From Eubacterium sp. (GTDB taxonomy: Bacteria; Bacillota; Clostridia; Acetivibrionales; DSM-1351): 46,185 bases of DNA. This document shows positions 10,077 to 18,245 of the stretch, one piece after another. The stretch lies in the NCBI GenBank assembly GCA_029266335.1, contig JAQSXC010000013.1, positions 1 through 46,185 on the forward strand, given 5' to 3'. The notes beneath the pieces are model-generated. The model did not search any database and was not told the origin of the DNA. It was given only the letters and a program-made list of their open reading frames with translations. Position numbers and translations under genes: made by a program. Within the stretch, counting starts at the first letter, position 1. The number at the start of each line of letters is the position of its first letter.

Positions 10077-10418
10077 CTATTTACCAGAACCTGTTTTTTC
10101 ATTTAAAATTTCGTTTATAATGCTTAAATAAAATTGTCCTTCACTTTTTTGAAGACGGTCAAGAATATCTCTTATAAAAAAGTTGTCCTTTAACAATCTG
10201 GATTTCATTTTACTTCTAATGGCATTTAGTGAGGTTTGAGCTTGTGAAAAATCTGAAAATATTCTTTCGTGCCAGATATCGGAGTATACGAAGGTATTTA
10301 ACGAATGACCGTTTATTCTGATCCACATTCCTTCGGCAGTGGCTTCGATAAACCTGCCCTCCTCAATGGTACCGGAAATTGTGTCAATATAAAATATCTT
10401 TTCATTTTCTTTAAACAT
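10077..10418 (-). CDS. Conserved hypothetical protein, 113 aa
   Basis: Not recognised. The frame is open to 10451, but ATG at 10418 (MFKENEKIFYID) follows AAGGAG at about 10429-10434 and is the better start. The N-terminal half looks like a small beta domain (FYIDTISGTIEEGRFIEATAEGMWIRING), the C-terminal half like helices rich in K, R and D. There is no signal peptide, membrane segment or cysteine pair. It faces the activase gene and shares its terminator region. Confidence 0.65.
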   Translation of the reverse strand: MFKENEKIFYIDTISGTIEEGRFIEATAEGMWIRINGHSLNTFVYSDIWHERIFSDFSQAQTSLNAIRSKMKSRLLKDNFFIRDILDRLQKSEGQFYLSIINEILNEKTGSGK

Positions 10419-11002
10419 AGGAACCAACTCCTTAATTATTTGCCTCTGCATAGACTGGTAACTTATATATGGCTTAATATCTTCTACTTATATTATATTC
10501 TATATTCCTCTAAGTGGGCTATGCAAGACTGCATGTGTTTTTGCTATTTTCTCTTTAGTAAATCAATAATACGTAACCAGGTTTATTTTACTTTAATGCA
10601 TTTATAGTTGTTGAAGAATAACCGGATAATAAAAAAAGTGACTTCATGAGTCACCAATTAGAAAAAATTTCAGATTATTAAAACCTATGACCATATATTG
10701 GTATTTGCATGTGTGGTCTACATAATGCATGATACATAATATGTTTATGCCAATTATATGGTGATATGTAGATATTAATTCACAATAAAGAAAAATTACT
10801 TAAATATCAAATAGAAATATTTTATACAGTGCTGATAATATCTGCAAAATTTATTGCTTTGAGCCTTGAAAACTGAGTAGTGAAGCATTAGACCAATACT
10901 TCAAATTATATTATTAATATGGTATTATTGGTAATAGTTGATTGAATTAAGTTATTGTTACTAATGTAAAATAAGGATAATATTTGGGCAGGGAGAACAA
11001 TT
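10419..11002. other. 584-base AT-rich gap without a gene; minus-strand terminator at 10631-10654
   Basis: No coding frame with a ribosome binding site is visible. The only clear structure is GTGACT (10638-10643) pairing with AGTCAC (10649-10654), preceded on the plus strand by seven A residues (10631-10637). Read on the minus strand this is a hairpin followed by a run of seven U residues, a standard intrinsic terminator. No minus-strand gene lies immediately upstream of it. Confidence 0.55.
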
Positions 11003-11428
11003 ATGAGATGTAAGGCATATGAACTGAACATGTTAAAAACCTATAAATATGTGGTTATTATGGCAAAGTATCAAAGTAAATGGATTTTGTGTAAGCACAA
11101 AAAACGGGATACATGGGAGACTGCAGGTGGTCATATTGAATTAGGTGAAACTCCTTTGGATGCTGCAAAAAGAGAATTATTTGAAGAAACAGGTGCTGTT
11201 ACGTTTGATATAAAACCTTTATTTGATTACTGGGCTTCAGATGACACTTCTGAAGCAAACGGTATGGTTTTTTATGCAGAGATTTATGAGCTTAATGATT
11301 TGCCTGAAAGTGAAATGGAAAGAGTAAAATGCTTTGAAACATTGCCACCTAACCTTACATACAGAGACATTACTCCACTTTTATTTCAGTATCTGGAGGA
11401 TAACTTTAAGCAAATATTTTCAGTATAA
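11003..11428 (+). CDS. NUDIX hydrolase
   Basis: A 141-aa cytosolic NUDIX pyrophosphohydrolase. The complete Nudix box runs from GGHIELGETP through KRELFEETGA at about residues 45-68 (G-x5-E-x7-R-E-U-x-E-E-x-G-U), with the metal-binding REL.EE residues intact. The remaining sequence does not identify the substrate (nucleoside di/triphosphate, 8-oxo-dGTP or other). Start ATG follows GGGAG. It is the first of three same-direction small genes with AT-rich gaps between them; no operon promoter was pinned down. Confidence 0.88.
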   Translation: MRCKAYELNMLKTYKYVVIMAKYQSKWILCKHKKRDTWETAGGHIELGETPLDAAKRELFEETGAVTFDIKPLFDYWASDDTSEANGMVFYAEIYELNDLPESEMERVKCFETLPPNLTYRDITPLLFQYLEDNFKQIFSV

Positions 11429-11520
11429 TTTTTAGTAGTTTTAAGGAGTACCTTAATTTAAATATACCAATTTTAATTGTATATAATGATAAATAGAAAT
11501 TTTAAGGAGCGATGAGATTC

Positions 11521-12129
11521 ATGCTAAAGATGGATATTATGCCTGATTTTGTATTTAGTCCTCAACCTATGTATATCATAGGCACAAAAAATGAAGCTGA
11601 AGTGCCTGATTTTTGCATTATAACTTGGATTGGTTTTTCCTTTGACAAGACACCTCACTTAATGATGACAATAGGCGGTAACAAGCAGACGAAAACAAAC
11701 ATATTGCGTGATAAAATGTTTTCGGCAAACTTAATTAGTGAAGATATTATTTGGCTTGCAGACTATTTTGGGACTACAAAAGCTGAAGAAAAACTTAAGA
11801 ATGATATACGGTATGATTATAAATGGGGGAATTATTTAAAAGTACCTATTTTAGAGCAAAGTAAATGGGTTTATGAATGTGAAGTGACTAGAATAATTGA
11901 ATTAGATGGAAGTCACCTATTCTTAGCCGACATTAAAAATATACAGATAGATAAGAACTTTGAGGGAATTGACCTTGAAATGATAGATTTGAAAATGCTG
12001 AATCCTGCAATATATGCACCATATAATTACTTTTCAATTGGAGACAGAATCGGTGGATGTGGAGAATGGAAAAATCATTTTCTTAAAGATAAACAGAAAC
12101 ATGAAACTATCAAAGTTCGAGCAAAGTAA
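11521..12129 (+). CDS. Flavin reductase-like / flavoredoxin family protein
   Basis: About 202 aa with the split-barrel FMN-binding fold suggested by the opening (PMYIIGTKNEAEVPDFCIITWIGFSFDKTP) and the central KTNILRDKMFSANLIS segment, typical of flavin reductase-like domain proteins. These bind FMN and transfer electrons in the cytosol, but the partner is unknown. AAGGAG at 11504-11509 is only 2 bases from ATG 11512, while ATG 11521 is 11 bases away, so 11521 is preferred; 11512 remains possible. Confidence 0.8.
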   Translation: MLKMDIMPDFVFSPQPMYIIGTKNEAEVPDFCIITWIGFSFDKTPHLMMTIGGNKQTKTNILRDKMFSANLISEDIIWLADYFGTTKAEEKLKNDIRYDYKWGNYLKVPILEQSKWVYECEVTRIIELDGSHLFLADIKNIQIDKNFEGIDLEMIDLKMLNPAIYAPYNYFSIGDRIGGCGEWKNHFLKDKQKHETIKVRAK

Positions 12130-12262
12130 ATTTTAATAATATGAGATAGGCAGTTCATTTACAGTCTATAAATTTTATGATTTACAATTACAGTCATGCA
12201 TTAAGAGATGTTTAGTAGATAGTTGTTATAAAATGTTTGATTTAAACAGGGGGAAGATAATT

Positions 12263-12790
12263 TTGTTTTTTCATGATTTAAAAACTGAAAGGTTATTACT
12301 TAAAAATATTGACGTGAGTGATAGAAATTTTATATTTAGCCAGTTTTCAGATCAGGTAGTAAATAGATACTTGTTTGATGCGGAACCGCTAAGTGATATT
12401 TCCGGAGCAGATGAAATAATTGAATTCTATGTACAGCCTGAGCCAAGACTGCAGCATCGGTGGATTATCCTACGAAAATCTGATGGCATGAAAATGGGTA
12501 CATGCGGATTTCACTGTTGGAATATACAGGATTTAAAGGTTGATGTAGGTTATGACCTCAAGGAGGAGTTCTGGGGAAATGGGTACATGCAAGAATCAAT
12601 GAAAGAAATTATTAAATTTGCTGAAGAAAATATGAATATAAAAGAAATAAATGCCTGTATATTCATAGACAACTTAAAATCTATTAAACTGGCAGAAAAA
12701 CTTGGATTTGTATTATCAGGCACGTCATATGAAATATTTAGGAACGAAGAATATTTACATAATAGATACTCTCTTTATTTTACAAAATAA
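12263..12790 (+). CDS. GNAT-family N-acetyltransferase (RimJ/RimL-like)
   Basis: Cytosolic acetyl-CoA-dependent acyltransferase of about 175 aa. The opening LKTERLLLKNIDVSD is the usual RimJ/RimL-type start, and motif A, the acetyl-CoA pyrophosphate loop region, is VGYDLKEEFWGNGYMQESM at about residues 93-111. The C-terminal helix-strand SIKLAEKLGFVLSG also fits. The frame is open from ATG 12233, but a TTG at 12263 lies about 8 bases after AGGGGGAAG and gives the family's normal N-terminus. The substrate (ribosomal protein, antibiotic or small amine) cannot be told. Confidence 0.85.
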   Translation: MFFHDLKTERLLLKNIDVSDRNFIFSQFSDQVVNRYLFDAEPLSDISGADEIIEFYVQPEPRLQHRWIILRKSDGMKMGTCGFHCWNIQDLKVDVGYDLKEEFWGNGYMQESMKEIIKFAEENMNIKEINACIFIDNLKSIKLAEKLGFVLSGTSYEIFRNEEYLHNRYSLYFTK

Positions 12791-12791
12791 G

Positions 12792-12810
12792 TGTAAAAAA
12801 CGGTTTTACA
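12792..12810. terminator. Weak terminator-like hairpin
   Basis: TGTAAAA (12792-12798) pairs with TTTTACA (12804-12810) across AACGG just after the GNAT stop and before the 3' end of the convergent gene. The stem is short and AT-rich. Confidence 0.4.
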
Positions 12811-12828
12811 TTGTATTTAAGACGTTAA

Positions 12829-13107
12829 TCAAACTGAATCAACAATGCAAATATTATGTAGAGAGTAGATTTTAGTTTCATTTAAAAACACGTTCATTCC
12901 GGCATCAAATATGGAGGGTCTTACTTCAAGTGTTTTTTCTATACCGTCACGGTTTGGTATTATAAATTTCCGTTTATTACGTTTGCTTTTAACGCATTTT
13001 TCAGCACGTATACCGTTTACAAACACGGCAGTTTTTCCGGTAAGGAAAGAATATTCCAGATCAACGACGGTATCAGGTTGCTGTGGCAGACTAAAAGTAT
13101 ACTTCAT
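12829..13107 (-). CDS. Hypothetical protein, 92 aa
   Basis: Not recognised. The sequence alternates hydrophobic and polar residues (VVDLEYSFLTGKTAVFVNGIRAEKC) with a basic middle (KSKRNKRKF), suggesting a small all-beta protein; no membrane segment or signal peptide. ATG at 13107 follows AAAGGATATATA on the minus strand. It stands alone, convergent with the GNAT gene. Confidence 0.6.
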   Translation of the reverse strand: MKYTFSLPQQPDTVVDLEYSFLTGKTAVFVNGIRAEKCVKSKRNKRKFIIPNRDGIEKTLEVRPSIFDAGMNVFLNETKIYSLHNICIVDSV

Positions 13108-13176
13108 TATATATCCTTTATATATCCTTTCAAATCGATTTTAAATACTAAAGAGATATCGTAAAAAATTGCAGTT

Positions 13177-13206
13177 TACTTAACTGTTTAAAGAATCAGT
13201 TAAGTA
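13177..13206. repeat. 10-bp perfect inverted repeat in a 308-base gap
   Basis: TACTTAACTG (13177-13186) and CAGTTAAGTA (13197-13206) form a perfect inverted repeat with a 10-base spacer and no T-run. It sits between divergent genes (starts at 13107 and 13416), which suits an operator. TATATCCTTT is also directly repeated at about 13110-13130. Nothing else is recognised in 13108-13415. Confidence 0.45.
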
Positions 13207-13415
13207 TAAATTCCTAGCTTGCCAATGAGTGGACAAAAGCAAAATGAACTTCCGGAAGCAACTTATATAAGTTTGCAGTAAATATAAAAACCACGTGAAT
13301 AAAGAAGCTTGTCTTACATTATAATTGACTTAAAATATTATTGTTTTATATATTCATAATATTCAGGTCAATTGAATAATGTTATTATGAGCTTTTATAT
13401 ACATGGAGGTATTTT

Positions 13416-14228
13416 GTGGGATATTATATCAATGTTGAACCAAATGTAAACATTTACGTGGAGGACCTAAATCCAACCGGAAAGAAAACAATTCTATTTC
13501 TGCACGGTTGGCCTGGAAGTACCAGATTATTTGAATATCAGTTTGATCAACTTCCGAAAATGGGATATAGATGTATTGGAATAGACACAAGAGGATTCGG
13601 TAATTCAGATAAACCATGGGGGGGATACGATTATGACAGATTGTCTGACGATGTCCGTGCAGTGGTAGAGGCAATCAAAATAAATAATTTTACCCTTGGA
13701 GGCCATTCAACAGGCGGAGCTATGGCGGTAAGATATATGGGCAGACATAATGGATATGGAGTATCAAAACTTGCTCTTTTTGATGCAGCAGCACCCAGTC
13801 TTATAAAGCGTCCTAATTTTCCTTATGGCGTAGACAAAGAAGTAGTTCTGCAAATTATAAACGGAACATATACTGACAGGCCTAAAATGCTTCAAGATTT
13901 TGGAGATATATTCTTCTTTCAACATATAACACAAGCATTTTCAGATTGGTTCTTCCAATTGGGATTACAGGCAGCAGGATGGTCAACCGCCGCTATTGCA
14001 AATACCTGGATAAACGAAGTATTATTTTCTGATTTATCCAAAATACATGTTCCAACTTTAATTATTCATGGTATTCATGACAAAGTTGTGCCATTTTCAC
14101 TGGGCGAGGTACAAAAACAAAGTATTAAAAACTCAAAACTAATACCGTTTAAATATAGTGGTCATGCAACATTCTACGATGAGCGGGACCACTTTAACGA
14201 AGAACTGGTAAAATTTATTGAAACATAA
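13416..14228 (+). CDS. Alpha/beta hydrolase (haloperoxidase/epoxide hydrolase-like)
   Basis: A 270-aa alpha/beta hydrolase with a full catalytic set: oxyanion motif HGWPG at 30-34, nucleophile Ser98 in GGHSTGG, acid Asp222 in IHGIHDKVVP and His250 in YSGHATF. The DTRGFGNSDKPW segment is the usual post-strand loop. The helical cap (~125-205) is of normal size. There is no signal peptide, so it is cytosolic; the ester, lactone or other substrate is unknown. It starts with GTG at 13416 behind GGAGG. Confidence 0.88.
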   Translation: MGYYINVEPNVNIYVEDLNPTGKKTILFLHGWPGSTRLFEYQFDQLPKMGYRCIGIDTRGFGNSDKPWGGYDYDRLSDDVRAVVEAIKINNFTLGGHSTGGAMAVRYMGRHNGYGVSKLALFDAAAPSLIKRPNFPYGVDKEVVLQIINGTYTDRPKMLQDFGDIFFFQHITQAFSDWFFQLGLQAAGWSTAAIANTWINEVLFSDLSKIHVPTLIIHGIHDKVVPFSLGEVQKQSIKNSKLIPFKYSGHATFYDERDHFNEELVKFIET

Positions 14229-14272
14229 ATTTTGGTAATATACAGCTAAATAATATTTTTAAACAATAAATA

Positions 14273-14313
14273 AATACCGTATTATTCAGAAATTAACTGA
14301 GCAATACGGTATT
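14273..14313. terminator. Bidirectional terminator between hydrolase and histidine kinase genes
   Basis: AATACCGTATT (14273-14283) pairs with AATACGGTATT (14303-14313) over 11 bp, followed by TTATT. It sits between convergent genes. Confidence 0.75.
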
Positions 14314-14334
14314 TTATTATCTTGTGTCAATCCA

Positions 14335-16632
14335 TTATTCTTTAACCATAGGGAGGGTGATTGTAGCTTTGAAAAGATCACCGTCAATATTTATTGAGAA
14401 ACTGCCTCCTTGAAGTTCAGTAAGGCTCTTTGCAATCGACAGGCCTAAACCTGAGCCTTCGCTGTGGCGGGAGGCATCACCTCTCTTGAATCTTTCCATT
14501 AATTCATCAGCATCCACATTCAGTTCATAAGCTGAAATATTCTTAATAATTATTTTAACTGTTTCGTCATTTGCCGGTATTACATCGATATATACCCTTG
14601 AGTTGGGTAGAGCATATTTAAAAACATTTGACAAAAGATTTTCGATTACTCTCCAAAGAAGTCTTCCATCGGCATTTACCAATATGTTCTCAGTAGGAAG
14701 ATTAGTTTTGAAATTAAGTTCCGATGCTTCAATTTTATCTGAAAGCTCTCCAAGCCCCTGAGTTATAAGTGATGCTACATTTATGTTTTCGAAGTTTACC
14801 GCAATATTGCCGCTTGTTGCTTTGGCTGCCTCAAACAAATCTTCTGTCAATGACTTTAACCGCTGGGACTTTGAATCGATTATACCAAGGTATTTTTCCG
14901 CATTCTCAGACTGCAGCCCTTCGTTTTTCAGAAGGTCAACATAAGTAATAATTGAAGTTAAAGGTGTTTTGAGATCATGAGAAACATTTGTAATTAATTC
15001 AGCTTTCATACGTTCAGCTTTAACCTGACTGCCTACAGCATTTTTCAGTCCGTCTGCTATTTTATTTATGGACACCGATAGCTGTTTCAGTTCGGGGAGA
15101 CCCTGCTCAGGCAGGTTGTAGGTTAGTTCTCCGGCCCTGATTCTTTCAGCACCGTCCCTGATTTCTGTGAAAGTTTTTAAAGTTTTAAGTACAAAATACA
15201 CAGCTACTACATTAACACCAACAATACCTATGAAACCTAATAATACGCCGGCTTCATCTGCCAGGAACAAAAGTGAGCAGATGAAAATAAGGAGGGCATA
15301 TGCACCAAATATAAGCACAAGTCTCATTGCTAGAGGACTTCTATCAAATACATAGTTAATTCTGGACTTAAAACCATAATACATTTTTTTTATCTTTAAA
15401 AATATCCAGTTCAGTATTCTGAAAATCAAAGTATGTCTTATAACTTCATGCCTTTTAAGTCTTTTGGCAAACATTGTCATAAACAGCAGCCCGATTAGTG
15501 TGCCTAAAGCTATAATGACACTGAAAATTGCATATACAAGCGATGCATTAAAACTTATCTTATCACGGTAGTAATACGGCAAGAACTCCATAATTGGAGC
15601 AAAACACAGAGCTATGGCAGCTATGCTTACAGCTAATGCTATATCCAGATAGATTATATCAACTGCAATCAGATGAACACCATCTTTATCAGAACGCCTG
15701 CCGGCTGCATATAAGAGATATATAAAGCCTGTTAAAAATGAGAGTAGGCCTATGGCTGAAGTTTTTATACCTGCTAAGCCCTTACTGGAATTTTTCTCAA
15801 AAGTTGCAACTTCCGAATTGTATCTTTCATGTGACACTCCCAAATGAACCGTAGTGTTTTCCGGTATAGAATAAGCGTAGTGATATGTGCCCAAAAATTC
15901 ATTGATGTTTTTATTTGTTAGCTGTACAGAGTAGGGGAGAGACTTATAATAATTTTCTATGCCGCTGTTGCCCGATACGTTTGTAAATGTTGTTTTATCA
16001 TTTTCAACAACGGTATAATGTATACCCTCGTAGTTTTTCAAATAGTCCATTTGAACCTTGTAATCGGAAAGCTGCTGATTAATGTAATCATTTTTTACAT
16101 CGTTTATCAATTTATCATATTTGTCATTTATTTCTTTTATATTCGAGTCTTTTTGAGCTTTCAACAGCTTAATCCGTTCCTGAATATCTTTAATTTTAAT
16201 ATCATTTATGATATCAGTGCTATCAGAAACATTGCCGTTTTGATCAATAATTATTTTTTGATCATTGAGTGAATTCTGGTACTGGTTTATAGAGTCAAAA
16301 TAATTATCTTCCACCTGTTGAATGGCATTTTCCTGCTCATTTTTCAAGTTGCTTTTTCTATCATCGATTTGGATTTCATCCAAGGCAGCTCCAGATTTTA
16401 TATGCTCCTCGCTCTTATACATGAAGGCAAGGTTTGAAACAGTATTGTAGGTTTGTGACAAAATATTCTTTCCTGTAATACTATCCTTAAATTCAGTATT
16501 CTGAATGGCGTCCTCAAAATATGGAGCCTGTAGAAGTCCATATGCAAGTGTTATCATACCCGCAACGCATAAAATAACCGCCAGAAACTTAAACCAGACG
16601 GAATATCTATAATTTTTCAATTTTGTATCCAA
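14335..16632 (-). CDS. Sensor histidine kinase with large extracytoplasmic coiled-coil sensor and six predicted membrane segments
   Basis: A 765-aa membrane kinase. Membrane segments are seen at about 15-35, 291-311, 321-345, 365-388, 436-458 and 461-482. Residues ~36-290 should be outside and contain a charged, helix-rich stretch (85-200) suggestive of coiled coil. A HAMP-like linker (~480-535) precedes HisKA with phospho-acceptor His552 (NVSHDLKTPLTS) and a HATPase with ENLLSNVFKYA and GSGLGLSIAKSL. The start is TTG at 16632 with AAGGTGG upstream, 26 bases inside the response-regulator gene, so the two are translationally coupled. The signal is unknown; the multi-pass region after the sensor is larger than in common VanS- or PhoR-type kinases. 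Confidence 0.9.
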   Translation of the reverse strand: MDTKLKNYRYSVWFKFLAVILCVAGMITLAYGLLQAPYFEDAIQNTEFKDSITGKNILSQTYNTVSNLAFMYKSEEHIKSGAALDEIQIDDRKSNLKNEQENAIQQVEDNYFDSINQYQNSLNDQKIIIDQNGNVSDSTDIINDIKIKDIQERIKLLKAQKDSNIKEINDKYDKLINDVKNDYINQQLSDYKVQMDYLKNYEGIHYTVVENDKTTFTNVSGNSGIENYYKSLPYSVQLTNKNINEFLGTYHYAYSIPENTTVHLGVSHERYNSEVATFEKNSSKGLAGIKTSAIGLLSFLTGFIYLLYAAGRRSDKDGVHLIAVDIIYLDIALAVSIAAIALCFAPIMEFLPYYYRDKISFNASLVYAIFSVIIALGTLIGLLFMTMFAKRLKRHEVIRHTLIFRILNWIFLKIKKMYYGFKSRINYVFDRSPLAMRLVLIFGAYALLIFICSLLFLADEAGVLLGFIGIVGVNVVAVYFVLKTLKTFTEIRDGAERIRAGELTYNLPEQGLPELKQLSVSINKIADGLKNAVGSQVKAERMKAELITNVSHDLKTPLTSIITYVDLLKNEGLQSENAEKYLGIIDSKSQRLKSLTEDLFEAAKATSGNIAVNFENINVASLITQGLGELSDKIEASELNFKTNLPTENILVNADGRLLWRVIENLLSNVFKYALPNSRVYIDVIPANDETVKIIIKNISAYELNVDADELMERFKRGDASRHSEGSGLGLSIAKSLTELQGGSFSINIDGDLFKATITLPMVKE

Positions 16633-17293
16633 TTCCCCACACCACCTTTAAATATTTTGGTTCTTTAGGATTGATTTCTATTTTTTCACGTATTCTTCTG
16701 ATGTGCACTGCAACAGTATTTTCGGGACTAAAGGAAGGTTCATTCCAGACCTGTTCATAGATCTGATCTATGGAAAATACGCGGCCGGCATTCTCACACA
16801 GTAACTTTAATATCTTGTATTCAACCGGTGTAAGTCGTACCTGCTCATTATCAACTTTGACTTCTTTTGCAACGTCATCAACAATAAGTCCGCCTGACTT
16901 GAAAACTCCTGTTTTTGGAACAAAGCTGCCAAGGGAAAGGTATCTTCTTAAAAGTGATTTTACCCTGGCCAGTAATTCCAGGGGATTAAAGGGCTTGGTT
17001 ACATAGTCGTCAGCTCCGAGATTGAGTCCAAGGATTTTATCGGTATCTTCTGATTTTGCACTCAGCATAAGAACAGGTATATTATACTTTTCACGTATTT
17101 TTGTTGTTGCTCTTATGCCATCCATTACAGGCATCATAATATCCATAATTACCAGTTGTATGTCTGATTTGTCAAAAACAGCCAGTGCTTCAGCCCCGTT
17201 ATATGCTTTAAAAACCGTATAACCTTCGTTTTTCAAATATATTTCAATAGCTTCTACAATTTCCTTTTCATCGTCGCAAACAAGAATATTCAC
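16607..17293 (-). CDS. OmpR/PhoB-family response regulator
   Basis: A 228-aa DNA-binding response regulator. The receiver has acidic residues Asp7 and Asp8, phosphorylation site Asp51 (VIMDIMMPVMDG), Ser78 and Lys100 (YVTKPF). The C-terminal winged helix (~130-226, ending VRRIREKIEINPKEPKYLKVVWGIGYKI after AVHI) is of OmpR type. Overall it resembles VanR-like regulators. ATG follows GGAGG on the minus strand. Its 3' end overlaps the kinase gene by 26 bases. The adjacent upstream gap carries three 11-bp repeats that suit this DNA-binding family. Confidence 0.95.
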   Translation of the reverse strand: MNILVCDDEKEIVEAIEIYLKNEGYTVFKAYNGAEALAVFDKSDIQLVIMDIMMPVMDGIRATTKIREKYNIPVLMLSAKSEDTDKILGLNLGADDYVTKPFNPLELLARVKSLLRRYLSLGSFVPKTGVFKSGGLIVDDVAKEVKVDNEQVRLTPVEYKILKLLCENAGRVFSIDQIYEQVWNEPSFSPENTVAVHIRRIREKIEINPKEPKYLKVVWGIGYKIEKL

Positions 17294-17472
17294 TTTCCAA
17301 CCTCCGTATGTGAATGATTTAATATAAATGTTTCTATTTATCTAATCATTCCCTTTGATAATCCTAATCATTATATCACATCCTTACATTTCAATTTTCT
17401 CTTACCAGAATCAAAGAAATTAGTGAAAATGAATCTTTTATAATATGATAACAATGCCATCTTTCAAAGTTG

Positions 17473-17505
17473 CTGACATATTTCTTACAATTTTCTTAAC
17501 ATTAA
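17473..17505 (+). promoter_or_regulatory. Three tandem 11-bp repeats, candidate response-regulator binding site
   Basis: CTGACATATTT, CTTACAATTTT and CTTAACATTAA lie head to tail at 17473-17483, 17484-17494 and 17495-17505. Direct repeats of this kind in exact 11-bp phase are the usual target layout for PhoB/PhoP/OmpR proteins. The site is in the 327-base gap between the two-component pair and the small membrane protein gene at 17621; the rest of the gap is AT-rich with no gene. Confidence 0.55.
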
Positions 17506-17620
17506 GATATTGGAAGTTAAAAGATATTTCTTCTAATATATTGTTCAGTAACATAAAGTTGTTAGTAGAGAATTCAATTTATCTGGTAGATTTAGTTATT
17601 AATATTGAAAGGAGATTTAC

Positions 17621-17953
17621 ATGACGGAACAGGATAATACAAATGTATACAGTTCTGAGGACATTGAGAAAAACAAGGTCGTATCGGCACTTGCCTACAT
17701 TCTATTCTTTTTACCGCTTATAGCTTGCGCAGATTCTCCCTTTGGCAGATTCCATGCCAATCAGGGATTGCTACTGCTTATAGTTGCAGTGGCAGGTAAT
17801 ATCGTGCTGGGAATTATACCATTCATAGGATGGGTATTACTTCCTTTATTCTCGCTGGCAACCTTTGTTTTTGCAATCTTGGGAATAGTAAATGCAGCAA
17901 CCGGAAAGGCAAAAGAACTGCCCATCTTCGGAAAATTCAGAATTATCAGGTAG
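17621..17953 (+). CDS. Small DUF4870-like membrane protein
   Basis: A 110-aa protein with a short acidic cytosolic N-terminus (MTEQDNTNVYSSEDIEKNK) and hydrophobic segments at about 25-38, 50-66 and 72-92, consistent with a DUF4870-type multi-span membrane protein. The pattern FGRFHANQGLLLL between segments is characteristic of this group. Function is not established. ATG follows AAAGGAG. It lies just downstream of the candidate response-regulator site and may be a target of the neighbouring two-component system. Confidence 0.75.
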   Translation: MTEQDNTNVYSSEDIEKNKVVSALAYILFFLPLIACADSPFGRFHANQGLLLLIVAVAGNIVLGIIPFIGWVLLPLFSLATFVFAILGIVNAATGKAKELPIFGKFRIIR

Positions 17954-17997
17954 AACATCTGGTATCTCTTAACAATCATTTATAGAAGAGACAATTA

Positions 17998-18038
17998 AAC
18001 CGTGTAGAGTCAATGATTTTTATACGGTTTTATTTTTT
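17998..18038 (+). terminator. Terminator after the small membrane protein gene
   Basis: AACCGTGTA (17998-18006) pairs with TATACGGTT (18021-18029) over 9 bp with one G-U, followed by TTATTTTTTT. Confidence 0.8.
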
Positions 18039-18105
18039 TAAAGCTATAGAGATATAACTGACTGCATGGTAAAATATACTTGTTAAAAATTTTGATAATA
18101 TTGTT

Positions 18106-18147
18106 ATTACTTGTTTGGAGATCTGATAAAATGATAAAACAAGTAAT
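18106..18147. repeat. 11-bp inverted repeat upstream of glycerate kinase
   Basis: ATTACTTGTTT (18106-18116) is repeated inverted at 18137-18147 (AAACAAGTAAT) around a 20-base spacer, about 100 bases before the glycerate kinase start. It could be an operator or a leader hairpin. A 27-codon frame (18131-18214) starts inside it and is not convincing. Confidence 0.4.
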
Positions 18148-18245
18148 TTATATTCTCCCGGAAGAAAGTACTATCAGCCAGACTAAAATTAAACCTAATG
18201 CGTCAAATGCTTAATATTGATATTGAAATTGGATTGGAGTACCCT

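Noticed and set aside
16018-16272. 84-codon plus-strand frame inside the histidine kinase
   Set aside because: Antisense shadow of the coiled-coil sensor region with no ribosome binding site.
18131-18214. 27-codon frame upstream of glycerate kinase
   Set aside because: It starts inside an inverted repeat, has a distant ribosome binding site and no pattern typical of a leader peptide.
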